Positions 1 to 7,693 of a DNA stretch of 64,000 nt are shown here, one piece after another (the first letter of the stretch is position 1; every line of letters begins with the position of its first letter). Under the pieces are notes generated by a model. The model was not told where the DNA came from. It did no database searches and was given only the letters and a program-made list of their open reading frames with translations. Origin of the DNA: Enterobacter sp. kpr-6 (GTDB taxonomy: Bacteria; Pseudomonadota; Gammaproteobacteria; Enterobacterales; Enterobacteriaceae); NCBI RefSeq assembly GCF_900116015.1, contig NZ_FOYH01000010.1, positions 62,001 to 126,000 on the forward strand. Reading direction: 5' to 3'. Both the position numbers and the translations under genes were made by a program.

Positions 1-199
1 TGAATATGAGTCACGGATAAGCATCAGCAGACGCTGGTTATCTTGATCACGCGCCGAGACCGGGTTGTGCAGCCGCGCGTAGAACCCGGCCCGGGCGACA
101 TTCAGTACCCGACACATCGTCATCACACTCCATACAGTGCGGTGTTCATTGATAAAGCGGTACTTCAGTCGAGCTCCCTTGCAAAGTACCGCGCGGCCT
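1..199 (-). CDS. IS3-family transposase OrfB, partial (5' end)
   Basis: The -1 frame relative to OrfA is open from the A-rich slip site to the window edge. It encodes the beginning of OrfB (RFINEHRTVWSVMTMCRVL, then VARAGFYARLHNP), the HTH_21-like region that precedes the DDE integrase core. The catalytic D, D and E residues lie outside the window. It would be made as an OrfAB fusion by programmed -1 frameshifting, as known for IS3 elements. Confidence 0.8.
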
Positions 200-467
200 T
201 TTTCAGGATATCCCGCTCTTCTTCGGTACGTTTTAGCTGCGCCCGTAGTTTCAGGATCTCGCTTTTGGCTTCCAGTAAATCCCGGGCATGCTGTTCGCTG
301 TTATGGGGTTTAATAGCCCGTAACCACTTATAGAGACTGTGTGCGGAAACGCCCAGACGGTCAGATACTTCGGCAACGGAATAACCGCGTTCCGTTATCT
401 GACGGACGGCTTCTTCCTTAAATTCAGGTGTAAATCGTGTGTGCCCATACGCTCCTCCTATGCTCAA
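165..467 (-). CDS. IS3-family transposase OrfA
   Basis: 100-residue DNA-binding subunit of an IS3-family transposase. Residues about 10-55 form a transposase_8 helix-turn-helix (RFTPEFKEEAVRQI, then SVAEVSDRLGVSAHSLYKWL). A leucine-zipper-like helix rich in K, E and L follows at about 65-92. In this family OrfA binds the inverted repeats and is also the start of the OrfAB fusion. A run of five A and a G (minus-strand CTGAAAAAGG, 197-206) near its end is the likely -1 frameshift site joining it to OrfB. Confidence 0.9.
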   Translation of the reverse strand: MSIGGAYGHTRFTPEFKEEAVRQITERGYSVAEVSDRLGVSAHSLYKWLRAIKPHNSEQHARDLLEAKSEILKLRAQLKRTEEERDILKKAARYFARELD

Positions 468-502
468 ACTATAGGGCAGGATCGTCTACCGGGGTGGGGT
501 CA

Positions 503-730
503 GTCCATATATGACTCTGAGGTGTCTGTTAAACCCGTAGCGATTCACTACCGTTATCAGCGAGTAAAATAATGAAATTGAAATCTCGCAGCAATTGAGG
601 AGTGTTGAGCGGATGTTTTTATGTTCCGCTAAAAATTCTAATGTACTGATGTTTTTACAGAATTTAATATTTCTAAATTATATTGAATGCTAAATTGAGC
701 ATGAGGGATGTCTTGCCTCTAGCTACTTGG
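503..730. other. AT-rich intergenic stretch
   Basis: No convincing gene or RNA is seen between the IS end and the acetyltransferase stop codon. The sequence is AT-rich, as expected of acquired DNA. Confidence 0.5.
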
Positions 731-1213
731 TTATTCCTTGATGTAAAGAATAAGGGAATGGTTTCCTCTCTTACTTTTGTAAGGTTTGCCAACTTTGGAA
801 AAGCCAAATTTGTTAAATAAATACTGCATTGCTGTATTATTTTCACGCGTCGTAGAAAAGCATGATTTGTCAGTTAGTTGTTTGCAAATTAATTCCATTA
901 AGATGTGCCCGTAGCCTTTATTTCGTGCTGTTTCTGCAACATATAGCCAGCCTAGCTCAAAGTCGTAATTGCCTTGTCCGGAAACACCAGACCTTTCAAA
1001 GGTCTTGGATTTATATGCTTTACTTGGGTTTTTGATAGCTCCTACTGCAACAGTTTGGTCGTTATTGTCGTAGATAAAAATAAGCAGTTCCGCGCACAAA
1101 ATCCGTTCTTGAAGTCCTGCTGATTCTACTTCTCCACCCTCGTTAACAAGTGCTTCAAATATTGCGATTTCTGCATCGCTACAACAATTAGGTTTTTTAA
1201 CTAATTTTTTCAT
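731..1213 (-). CDS. GNAT-family N-acetyltransferase
   Basis: 160-residue protein with the GNAT fold. The acetyl-CoA pyrophosphate loop is visible as R-N-K-G-Y-G (about residues 97-102), followed by the motif A helix. The C-terminal N-T-A-M-Q-Y-L-F-N-K-F-G-F segment is the usual GNAT motif B. The substrate cannot be read from sequence. The start has a good ribosome site (AAGGTG about 8 bases upstream on the minus strand). It is AT-rich, stands alone, and lies between an IS and a dead integrase, so it is island cargo. No DUF1778 antitoxin sits beside it, which argues against a TacT-type toxin. Confidence 0.8.
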   Translation of the reverse strand: MKKLVKKPNCCSDAEIAIFEALVNEGGEVESAGLQERILCAELLIFIYDNNDQTVAVGAIKNPSKAYKSKTFERSGVSGQGNYDFELGWLYVAETARNKGYGHILMELICKQLTDKSCFSTTRENNTAMQYLFNKFGFSKVGKPYKSKRGNHSLILYIKE

Positions 1214-1325
1214 GTTTATTACACCTTTTGTAATGAATTAATCTTTTATCAATTTCAATATTGATTATAAACATTCCTAATTACAACATAGGTTAATGAA
1301 TAGCTCTGTTTTTAGTACTAACGAA

Positions 1326-2567
1326 TCATCCCACAAGCCTCATTCCTTTCATCCCTCCTTCAATCATGCTCCCACGATCCGCAGCCATCACAAAATCAGC
1401 CCACCACTGCATCATTGGGCGTCTCTGCTCAAGATAATCTGTACGGTTATAAGCACGGCGAACCTCATTCTTATCCACATGGGCTAATACCGCTTCAATA
1501 ACGTCAGCTAGAAAACCCTGCTCGTTAAGGGCAGTACTAGCAATAGATCGCAAGCCATGAGAGACGAGCACACCACCAAAGCCAGAACGTTTAAGTGCAG
1601 CGTTTACTGTTTGGCTATTCATAGACTGGTTCGGCTTGATACGGCTTAGAAAAATGAATTCTCGGCCACTACTCAAAGGCTTCATCATTTCAAGAATAGA
1701 AAGCGCCTCATCCGATAATGGAACCGTATGATCTCGGTTCATCTTCATTCGAGCTGCTGGGATTTTCCATTCTTTAGCATCAAAATCGATCTCATCCCAC
1801 CGAGCTTCTGCTGCTTCAGCGGGCCGTGAGATGGTCAGAAGTTGCCACATGAACAAACATCGAGTAGGCAAAATAATGTTGGCATTTCTCATTGTCTGCA
1901 TCACTTGCGGTAACTGATCAGGGCGGATGCTCGGCATGTTCTTTTTCTGAGGTTTCTCAAAGGCTTTGCCAATATTGACACTGGGAACTGCATCAATAAG
2001 GCCTGTGTTTTGGGCGTAAATCATGATTTCATTGATACGTTGGCAAAGGCGACGGACTGTTTCTAACGCACCTCTGGCTTGAACTGGTTGGACAGCCTGA
2101 ACCAATGTATGAGCTTTAACGTCCGTAATATTGATCTTGCCAATTGCGGGGAAAACGTCTCTTTCAAGTGAGCGCCAAATATTATGAGCGTAGTCCTCTG
2201 TGACGCTGGTTTTCTTGAGGTTCCACCAACGCTCGGCAATCAACATGAACGTATTGGTTTTTGCCTCCTGAGTGCTTCTTGACTGCTCCTTTTGATGTTC
2301 TTGAGGGTCGATATCTTTTGCTAATAAAACTCGAGATTCAGCTCTGAGTTTACGCGCATCAGAAAGCGAGACGGCAGGGTAGGCACCGAAGCTCTGTTTG
2401 GTTCGCTGCTTGGTGAGAGGCCGATAGTAACGGAATTACCAGAGCTTACTGCCACTGGACTTGATTAACAGAGTAAGCCCATCACCGTCATACTGCTGGT
2501 AATCGGCATCTTTAGGTTTGGCGGCTTTGATTTCCGTATCGGTTAACGGCTTGGTTTTTCTTGCCAT
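1326..2567 (-). pseudogene. P4-type tyrosine integrase, interrupted by an in-frame stop
   Basis: Read from ATG 2567, the frame gives an N-terminal DUF4102-type domain (MARKTKPLTDTEIKAAKPKD...). It hits TAA at 2436-2438 (codon 44) and continues in the same frame for 369 more codons. A full-length product would be 413 residues, normal for P4/CP4-type integrases. The stop lies between LW and FRYYRP, where relatives usually have Q, so one C-to-T change (CAA to TAA) explains it. The C-terminal catalytic parts remain: an Arg in ISRPAEA, H-G-L-R, H-V-D and the nucleophile-containing RAYNRTDY. A 306-residue fragment could start at 2246 but lacks the arm-binding domain. The gene sits next to the left att copy, the usual P4-island position. 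Confidence 0.85.
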
Positions 2568-2691
2568 GGCGAGTCTCCACGCGTTTAGACCCAACGAAAA
2601 CAATAGAGCTTTTCGTTGGGCCTATCAATGAGCCTAAAAAGTTCGGATTTAATTAGTTCTCTTCGGACTTTGCGGGACAAATTGCAGGCAC

Positions 2692-2724
2692 AAAAAAGCC
2701 CGCAGGGCTTGCGCCGTGCGGGCT
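2692..2724 (-). terminator. Rho-independent terminator, leftward
   Basis: Read on the minus strand, an 8-bp stem (AGCCCGCA/TGCGGGCT) is followed by six T. It would stop transcripts arriving from the att side. It lies just beyond the duplicated ssrA 3' end, so it may act as a terminator for tmRNA-directed or prophage lysogeny transcripts. Confidence 0.7.
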
Positions 2725-2776
2725 CTTAGGACTTCATCGGATGACTCTGGTAATCACCGATGGAGAATTTTGGTGG

Positions 2777-2811
2777 GCTGGCGGGAGTTGAACCCGCGTC
2801 CGAAATTCCTA
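2777..2811. repeat. Prophage attachment site, distal copy (35-bp duplicate of ssrA 3' end)
   Basis: These 35 bases are identical to 29588-29622 inside ssrA (GCTGGCGGGAGTTGAACCCG, then CGTCCGAAATTCCTA), in the same orientation. The copy is the T-arm/acceptor-side 3' end of tmRNA without the rest of the gene. The two copies bound a 26.8-kb segment that begins with int and ends with ogr, as expected for a P2-family prophage integrated in ssrA. Confidence 0.93.
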
Positions 2812-2909
2812 AATACCATCTTTACTATAATGAAAACAGGTATTTGCGTTTAAAAACAGTTGGTTAGTGTTTTCCGGTGTTTATCAGTTTTATGAGTTTT
2901 TATCTCTCT

Positions 2910-2927
2910 GCCGCCAAATTGTCGCCA
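2910..2927. other. Candidate integrase arm-type sites, left
   Basis: Two related heptamers, GCCGCCA (2910-2916) and GTCGCCA (2921-2927), lie about 100 bases inside the left att core. The same heptamers recur inside the right att core at 29495-29532. Paired arm sites are expected for P2-type integrases; assignment rests on this repetition only. Confidence 0.4.
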
Positions 2928-2933
2928 TTGAGT

Positions 2934-4121
2934 CTAGGTCAGCGCGTCGATTTTGTCGTAATCGAAAATGCTATCGATGCATACTTCAAGTTTATAAAAA
3001 TCTGTCAAGGGGTACAGTTTCACAAGGTCCTCATCGAAGTCTGTAATTCCAAACCGTTTCTCTCGAAATTTTAAGTGCTCCATTGCTTCAATTTGCTCTT
3101 CCGTTTTATCACCGAAATTCTGGTAATCTAATGTTTTAAGTACTTGCCAAGAAACCGGAGGTGTAAAATCAAACAAAGAAGAAAGGCGGGGGCTAAAATC
3201 ATTTTCTTCAGTTTGCTTATAAGTAGCTTTGGGCGGAAACACAACGTTTATCGATCTTAATGAATCTTTACTTTTTTTCATTCTAGTTGAGAAATAGGAT
3301 ATTCCTACAATAGGGGATTGGATACGCTGGCTTATCCATTGCATTAGTAAGTTTGGGATTATGTATTCTTGCATGAAGTGTGAATTGTCATGCTTTTTAA
3401 TGAAACTACAGGCGATTATTAACGGCCAAAGTGTGAGATAGGAAGCCTTTCTTTGAACGAGAGATATTGCTGATTCATCATCTTTATAAATATTATTTAG
3501 TAGGCTCGGAGCAAAATTTAGGATTCTGGAGTTTGAATCCTCTGTTGTGAAAGCCGAAATATATAATTTATCAAAATCCGGTTTCTTCATTTCTTGCCAG
3601 CAAACGTACAAAGATGTTCCTAAGTAGAGGCATGGTAGTCCCGCAACTGAATATCTCTGAGCACTAACTAAATGGCGCTTTGAAAATGGGATATGAAAAA
3701 TATCATTTCTTGTTGATAGTGGAGTATCTGATTTTCTCACGCGATATAACGGTTGTTTGTCGTTGCAAATAGACTTTAATGGAACTGTAACATATAGAAT
3801 GTGCTTGTTGATTCTATCTGGTTCAAGCATTGATTCAAAACATTCATAAGCAGCTTTAATATCACCGGATAAAAATTTTTGAAGACATGTTTCTATACCG
3901 TCTTTTAACTCATGAACTCTATTTAAAAGTAATTCTATTTTGAGTTTTGTTTTGTTACTGCTTGAGTACTCTTTAATTAGTTGTATGAATTTATTGCATC
4001 GCTCATTGAAGTCCGAAACAATATCTTTTTTTAATTCAAATGGAGGGTTTAAAGATTCGTCAGAGAATAACTTCTCTAATAACTCTGTTAATGATTTACT
4101 GGCTAATTTTATTTCGGTCAT
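2934..4121 (-). CDS. RES-domain protein, possible NAD+-cleaving effector
   Basis: 395-residue protein. Residues 1-115 are mostly helical and unrecognised. Residues about 123-285 match the RES fold: LYRVR (125-129), QRY (155-157), then LPCLYLGTSLYVCWQEM with E177, EYIIPNLLMQWI (252-263) and GISYFSTR with S278. These supply the Arg, Glu and Ser that name the family. Characterised RES proteins degrade NAD+ as toxins of RES-Xre systems, but no antitoxin is adjacent here. The ATG is 1 base after the int stop, so the gene sits third in the repressor-int operon and should be expressed in the lysogen. It is AT-rich compared with phage structural genes. I infer accessory cargo, possibly an abortive-infection effector. 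Confidence 0.7.
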   Translation of the reverse strand: MTEIKLASKSLTELLEKLFSDESLNPPFELKKDIVSDFNERCNKFIQLIKEYSSSNKTKLKIELLLNRVHELKDGIETCLQKFLSGDIKAAYECFESMLEPDRINKHILYVTVPLKSICNDKQPLYRVRKSDTPLSTRNDIFHIPFSKRHLVSAQRYSVAGLPCLYLGTSLYVCWQEMKKPDFDKLYISAFTTEDSNSRILNFAPSLLNNIYKDDESAISLVQRKASYLTLWPLIIACSFIKKHDNSHFMQEYIIPNLLMQWISQRIQSPIVGISYFSTRMKKSKDSLRSINVVFPPKATYKQTEENDFSPRLSSLFDFTPPVSWQVLKTLDYQNFGDKTEEQIEAMEHLKFREKRFGITDFDEDLVKLYPLTDFYKLEVCIDSIFDYDKIDALT

Positions 4122-4122
4122 T

Positions 4123-5142
4123 TTATTTGTACAAGTTTGTTAGTGGATTTTTTGTAACTGCATCTTCGAGATGTTCTGGTGCAAAATGAGAGTAAATCAT
4201 CGTCATTTTTATATCGGCGTGACCCAGAATATCGCGAAGTACCAGTATGTTTCCGCCGTTCATCATAAAGTGACTGGCAAACGTATGGCGAAGCACATGT
4301 GTGCATTGGCCTTCAGGTAAGTCGATACCGGCCCGCTTTGCTGCTCGCTCAAAAGCTTTTCTGCATGGCGTGAATAGCTTTCCTCTGTTTTTGGGGAGTT
4401 CGTCATACAGATCCTGAGATATCGGTACGGTTCGGTTTTTCTTGCCTTTGGTTTTGGTATAGGTGATCCGGTATTTAGATAACTGATGGCCCTGCAGGTT
4501 TTCGGCCTCACTCCACCGCGCGCCGGTGGCCAGGCATACCTTTGCGATCATTAACAGGCTGGGGCTTTGAGAATCAGCGCAGGCATCAAGCAGGCGTTTA
4601 ATTTCGTCCGAGGCCAAGAACGCCAATTCACCTTCTGCGATTTTGAATGTTGGTAGCCCGGCGAGCGGGTTAGGCGCTGACCAGTGGCCCAGCTTTTTCA
4701 GGGTGCCAAAAACGGATGATAAGTTACGCTGTTCCAGGTTTACCGTGCGGGGCTTTACTGGTGACATCAGCGCGCCGTCTTCGTTACGTACTTCACCTTT
4801 TAATCGTGCTTCGCGATATTTTGTAAAGTCACCGGCGGTTAACTCAGAGGCAACGGGATCGCCCAGGCCATTGCAGATAATATTCAGTTTCGCCATTAGG
4901 CGCTTGGGGTCTGCGAGCGTCTGGCCGTAAAGGGAGTGCCACTGCTCAATCAATTCTGACAAACGCCGCCGATCTTCCTTTTCACCCAGCCACGGCTTTT
5001 TGTTCACTTCATCCATGGTGAAGTTTTCGAATGCTACAGCCTCGCCCTTTGTCGCAAATTGCTTGCGCACGCGCTTGCCGTCACGCCCGTTCGGGTAACA
5101 CTCGCACAACCATTTTCCGTTCGGCTGTTTTCTGATGGTCAT
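4123..5142 (-). CDS. int: P2-family tyrosine integrase
   Basis: 339-residue site-specific recombinase that would insert and excise the prophage at ssrA. It has an N-terminal arm-binding region (MTIRKQPNGKW...), a core-binding SAM-like domain (about 55-160) and a catalytic domain with Arg in ATGARWSEA, HVLRHTFASHF, LGHADIKMTMIYSHF and the nucleophilic Tyr in the last motif. All catalytic residues are present, unlike the P4 integrase further left. The start is 1 base after the repressor stop codon, so the two are translationally coupled, as in the P2 C-int operon. Confidence 0.93.
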   Translation of the reverse strand: MTIRKQPNGKWLCECYPNGRDGKRVRKQFATKGEAVAFENFTMDEVNKKPWLGEKEDRRRLSELIEQWHSLYGQTLADPKRLMAKLNIICNGLGDPVASELTAGDFTKYREARLKGEVRNEDGALMSPVKPRTVNLEQRNLSSVFGTLKKLGHWSAPNPLAGLPTFKIAEGELAFLASDEIKRLLDACADSQSPSLLMIAKVCLATGARWSEAENLQGHQLSKYRITYTKTKGKKNRTVPISQDLYDELPKNRGKLFTPCRKAFERAAKRAGIDLPEGQCTHVLRHTFASHFMMNGGNILVLRDILGHADIKMTMIYSHFAPEHLEDAVTKNPLTNLYK

Positions 5143-5143
5143 A

Positions 5144-5776
5144 TCAAAGGCTCTTGATGATTTTCAATGCGCGGCCAACAACCTCGATATCATCCAGGCT
5201 GCACTCAAACGAAGAATCATCTTGATGCACAACTAATCTGTTTCCCGGAAGGCGAGTCAGCTTAACAATGCTTTTTATCCCGTCGATATCGACTAACCAC
5301 ATCCCATTCACTGGTGGTGTCTGGTTACGGTCAACTAAATATGAATCGCCATTGGTATTTACGAGAAGCAGCTCGCTTGAGTCAGGGGGAAGCAGGCTGC
5401 TATCAATGATGGCCTTCCCAGTTTCAACCAACGAACCTCCTATAAGGCTAGCTTTGTCGATCTCTGGCGATACAAGCTCAGAAAGAGGTTTTACCTTGCT
5501 GGAGTTCACGAAATTGATACTTTTTTTATCATCAATTTTTGTTCCTGGTTCGCCTTGTCCTGTGGTTAGCCAGAGTAAAGAAACTCCTGTTTCAAGAGCG
5601 CATTGGATCACCCATTCTGCAGGAAAGCTGTCCCTTAAGTATCTGTTTGCCATGGTGCTTTTAGATGCACCAAGGTGATCGCATAGCTGCTGTCTGGACT
5701 TGAAATCATAGGCTGCCATCAACCTATGGATAGCCTCTCTACCCCCTGTATTCTCGCCAGCCTTCACCTGTATCAT
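5144..5776 (-). CDS. 186 CI-type phage repressor
   Basis: 210-residue transcriptional repressor of the lysogenic state. The N-terminal helix-turn-helix (about 22-50, SRQQLCDHLGASKSTMANRY) and the C-terminal oligomerisation domain (VNGMWLVDIDGIKSIVKLTRLPG) match the Phage_CI_repr family of phage 186 rather than the P2 C protein. No Ala-Gly/Ser-Lys autocleavage module is visible, so SOS induction would need an antirepressor such as 186 Tum. First gene of the leftward lysogeny operon with int and the RES gene. It probably binds the operators at 5796-5838. Confidence 0.9.
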   Translation of the reverse strand: MIQVKAGENTGGREAIHRLMAAYDFKSRQQLCDHLGASKSTMANRYLRDSFPAEWVIQCALETGVSLLWLTTGQGEPGTKIDDKKSINFVNSSKVKPLSELVSPEIDKASLIGGSLVETGKAIIDSSLLPPDSSELLLVNTNGDSYLVDRNQTPPVNGMWLVDIDGIKSIVKLTRLPGNRLVVHQDDSSFECSLDDIEVVGRALKIIKSL

Positions 5777-5788
5777 TTTTTAATCCTA

Positions 5789-5817
5789 TTGACGTATCAA
5801 ATATTGGATCGTAGTAT
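5789..5817 (+). promoter_or_regulatory. Early rightward promoter
   Basis: TTGACG (5789-5794), a 17-base spacer and TAGTAT (5812-5817) form a strong sigma-70 promoter facing the cox/apl gene. The first candidate repressor operator lies wholly inside the spacer, so repressor binding would block RNA polymerase. Confidence 0.75.
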
Positions 5818-5838
5818 CTCGATTGTTCAAATGTTGAA
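5796..5838. promoter_or_regulatory. Candidate repressor operators (two dyads)
   Basis: Two similar dyads, ATCAA-ATA-TTGGAT (5796-5809) and TTCAA-ATG-TTGAA (5826-5838), share the pattern TYCAA-N3-TTGRA. Equivalent bases are 30 apart, close to three helical turns, which suits cooperative binding by the CI-type repressor. The first overlaps the early promoter spacer; the second follows the expected transcription start. Confidence 0.55.
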
Positions 5839-5895
5839 TCACATAAAACAAGATAAAACGACATAAACCAAACCTTAACTGAGAGATACTGCACT

Positions 5896-6138
5896 ATGAG
5901 CACTGATATTTCAATTCGTGTACCAAAAGAGATGGCTACACCTGCAGAGTTCGCGGAATGGGAAGGCATTTCCCGCGGCTCTGTTTATCAAAAAATCCAT
6001 CATGGTCAGCTTGCTAAGTACATGGTTAAGAAAGAAAAAAATAAGGGTCGTGTAAGCCTGCGTTACTTGATGTACAAAACCGATCAGGTTCGTGAGTCCC
6101 TTGGTCATTCCAACTTCCGCGTTGTTGTTGGTCAATAA
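5896..6138 (+). CDS. Cox/Apl-type excisionase and regulator
   Basis: 80-residue DNA-binding protein, first gene of the early operon. A winged-helix/HTH is seen at residues about 15-35 (TPAEFAEWEGISRGSVYQKI), followed by a basic segment (KKEKNKGR). P2 Cox and 186 Apl occupy this position. They repress the lysogenic promoter and direct excision with the integrase. It is transcribed divergently from the repressor across the operator region. Confidence 0.85.
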   Translation: MSTDISIRVPKEMATPAEFAEWEGISRGSVYQKIHHGQLAKYMVKKEKNKGRVSLRYLMYKTDQVRESLGHSNFRVVVGQ

Positions 6139-6170
6139 GTTCAATTATGGGAACTTTCTAAGGGGCTCAC

Positions 6171-6680
6171 ATGTTTGATTATAAGATTTCCAAACATCCA
6201 CACTTTGAAGAGGCTTGCCGGGCTTTCGCGCTGCGTCACAACATGGCGAAGCTGGCAGAACGCGCGGGAATGAATGTCCAGACGCTGCGCAATAAGCTGA
6301 ACCCGGACCAGCCGCATCAGCTCACGCCGCCTGAAATCTGGCTGCTTACCGATCTCACTGAGGACTCCACCCTGGTTGATGGCTTCCTTGCACAGATTCA
6401 TTGCCTGCCATGTGTGCCGATGAACGAAGTGGCAAAAGAGAAATTGCCGCACTACGTCATGAGCGCCACCGCTGAGATCGGGCGCGTTGCCGCCGGTGCC
6501 GTTACTGGCGATGTGAAAACCACTGCCGGACGCCGTGATGTGATCAGCAGCATTAACTCAGTAACTCGCCTGATGGCACTGGCCGCCGTTTCCATGCAGG
6601 CCCGCCTGCAGGCCAACCCCGCTATGGCAAGTGCGGTGGACACCGTAACGGGCCTTGGCGCTTCGTTCGGCATTATCTGA
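6171..6680 (+). CDS. 186 CII-like regulatory protein
   Basis: 169-residue protein matching 186 CII (Phage_CP76 family) almost throughout. It has an N-terminal HTH region (FALRHNMAKLAERAGMNVQTLRNKL) and a C-terminal oligomerisation part ending in VDTVTGLGASFGII. In 186, CII activates the establishment promoter for the repressor. This classes the prophage as 186-like, because P2 itself has no CII. Second gene of the rightward early operon. Confidence 0.9.
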   Translation: MFDYKISKHPHFEEACRAFALRHNMAKLAERAGMNVQTLRNKLNPDQPHQLTPPEIWLLTDLTEDSTLVDGFLAQIHCLPCVPMNEVAKEKLPHYVMSATAEIGRVAAGAVTGDVKTTAGRRDVISSINSVTRLMALAAVSMQARLQANPAMASAVDTVTGLGASFGII

Positions 6681-6687
6681 GGTGAAC

Positions 6688-6864
6688 ATGGAAGAGAAAA
6701 ATAAAGGCAGCAAACACGCTAATAACTCCTGCTGCCTATGTGCATGTGAAAAGTGTGATCAGGTCCTTAATTCAGCTTCTGAGGCGTTAAAAAACCGCTT
6801 AAAAGCTGAGCGAGAGACATTTTTACTTCTGCTTCAACGCCTGCGGTCGCAGCATGTTGATTAA
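6688..6864 (+). CDS. Small cysteine-rich phage protein, unknown function
   Basis: 58 codons from ATG 6688, whose ribosome site (GAGGTG) overlaps the cII stop. The protein has a tight CCLCACEKC cluster (residues about 14-22) that could bind metal, then a basic coiled helix. I do not recognise a family. Its last 98 bases overlap a minus-strand gene (6767-7042), and it is not certain that both are real. Confidence 0.45.
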   Translation: MEEKNKGSKHANNSCCLCACEKCDQVLNSASEALKNRLKAERETFLLLLQRLRSQHVD

Positions 6865-7042
6865 CGGTAGCGGTCTGAAGGATTTTAATAATTTGATTTT
6901 TTTGTTCTTCGGAAAGAACAGAAAAAATAGCTTGCAGCAGGATTGAGTGGGCGAGGACATCGACTCTGGTTTGATTGCCTGCCTCAGTAAGGACGTTAGT
7001 TAACTGTTTAAGAGCTTCGTTCTGTTGTTCGTTATTTTTCAT
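6767..7042 (-). CDS. Small helical protein in antisense to the early operon, unknown function
   Basis: 91 residues from ATG 7042 (MKNNEQQNEALKQL...), predominantly helical, with no recognised domain. A strong ribosome site (AAGGAAAAG) lies about 4-9 bases upstream on the minus strand. It faces against the early operon and overlaps the 3' end of the preceding small gene. This orientation suggests an accessory (moron) gene with its own promoter. Confidence 0.55.
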   Translation of the reverse strand: MKNNEQQNEALKQLTNVLTEAGNQTRVDVLAHSILLQAIFSVLSEEQKNQIIKILQTATVNQHAATAGVEAEVKMSLAQLLSGFLTPQKLN

Positions 7043-7126
7043 GTCTTTTCCTTTCTGGCTGTGTGGAAACACCAGAATACCACGGGCCGGGCGTGGTTAA
7101 ACATCCCAGCACATATTGGAGGGGTT

Positions 7127-7321
7127 ATGGAAGAACCAAGTTTTGCATCATTATTGAAAAAACAAAGTCCAGCTATGCACTGCGGCCATGGCTGGATTAT
7201 CGGGAAAGATGGCAAGCGCTGGCACCCGTCCCGCTCTCAGGATGAACTGCTAGCAGGGCTGACCACTACCAAACGGGGGAAACCATGGCTATTGAAGGCG
7301 CTGCGGCGACTGTTCCATTAA
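7127..7321 (+). CDS. fil: Phage filamentation protein Fil
   Basis: 64-residue protein of the phage 186 Fil family (SFASLLKKQSPAMH..GHGWIIGKDGKRWHP). In 186, Fil causes host filamentation when expressed. The start at 7127 is chosen because GGAGGGG lies just upstream; a longer reading upstream has no such site. It overlaps the next gene by 37 bases. Confidence 0.85.
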   Translation: MEEPSFASLLKKQSPAMHCGHGWIIGKDGKRWHPSRSQDELLAGLTTTKRGKPWLLKALRRLFH

Positions 7322-7626
7322 GCCCGGGTCAACGTATGGAAGGGCTGAACCGAATAGCGGAATTAAGGGCAAATGTGTTTGGTCTGAATATTGAGCCAGA
7401 GCTTGAAAGGTTTATTAAAGATATGCGCGACCGCCGCGATATAAACCTTAAACAAAATGAGCGGGCACTGGCAGCCATATTCTTTATGGCAAAAATTCCG
7501 GCAGAACGTCACGGCGTCAATATTAGTGATCTGACTACTGACGAAAAGCGGGAACTGGTTAAAGCAATGAATCATTTTCGTGCAGTGGTGAGCTTATTTC
7601 CCAAACGGCTAACCATGCCGAATTAA
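7285..7626 (+). CDS. DUF5347 family phage protein
   Basis: 113 residues, helical, resembling the DUF5347 proteins found in the early region of 186-like phages (RMEGLNRIAELRANVFGL). The function is unknown. ATG 7285 has a GGGGA ribosome site and lies inside the end of fil in another frame. Confidence 0.75.
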   Translation: MAIEGAAATVPLSPGQRMEGLNRIAELRANVFGLNIEPELERFIKDMRDRRDINLKQNERALAAIFFMAKIPAERHGVNISDLTTDEKRELVKAMNHFRAVVSLFPKRLTMPN

Positions 7627-7693
7627 CCCACAACAGAAATTAATGGCGTAAACCCGCCGGGCATTCTTTTGCCCAAATTCAGGAGAAAGAGAA

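Larger units (their letters stand above)
1..502 (-). mobile_element. IS3-family insertion sequence, left part outside the window
   Basis: This is the 5' part of an IS3-family element read on the minus strand. The terminal inverted repeat ends at 502 and reads TGACCCCACCCCGG on the minus strand, with the TG terminus typical of the family. Inside it are an OrfA helix-turn-helix protein and the start of OrfB in the -1 frame. The other end lies beyond position 1, so target duplication and completeness cannot be judged. It belongs to the genomic island left of the prophage. Confidence 0.9.

Noticed and set aside
731..1213. GNAT protein as a TacT-type toxin
   Set aside because: No DUF1778/RHH antitoxin gene is adjacent on either side.
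2777..2811. Possible tRNA gene at the left att
   Set aside because: Only the 3' T-arm-like part of tmRNA is present; there is no full cloverleaf or 5' half.
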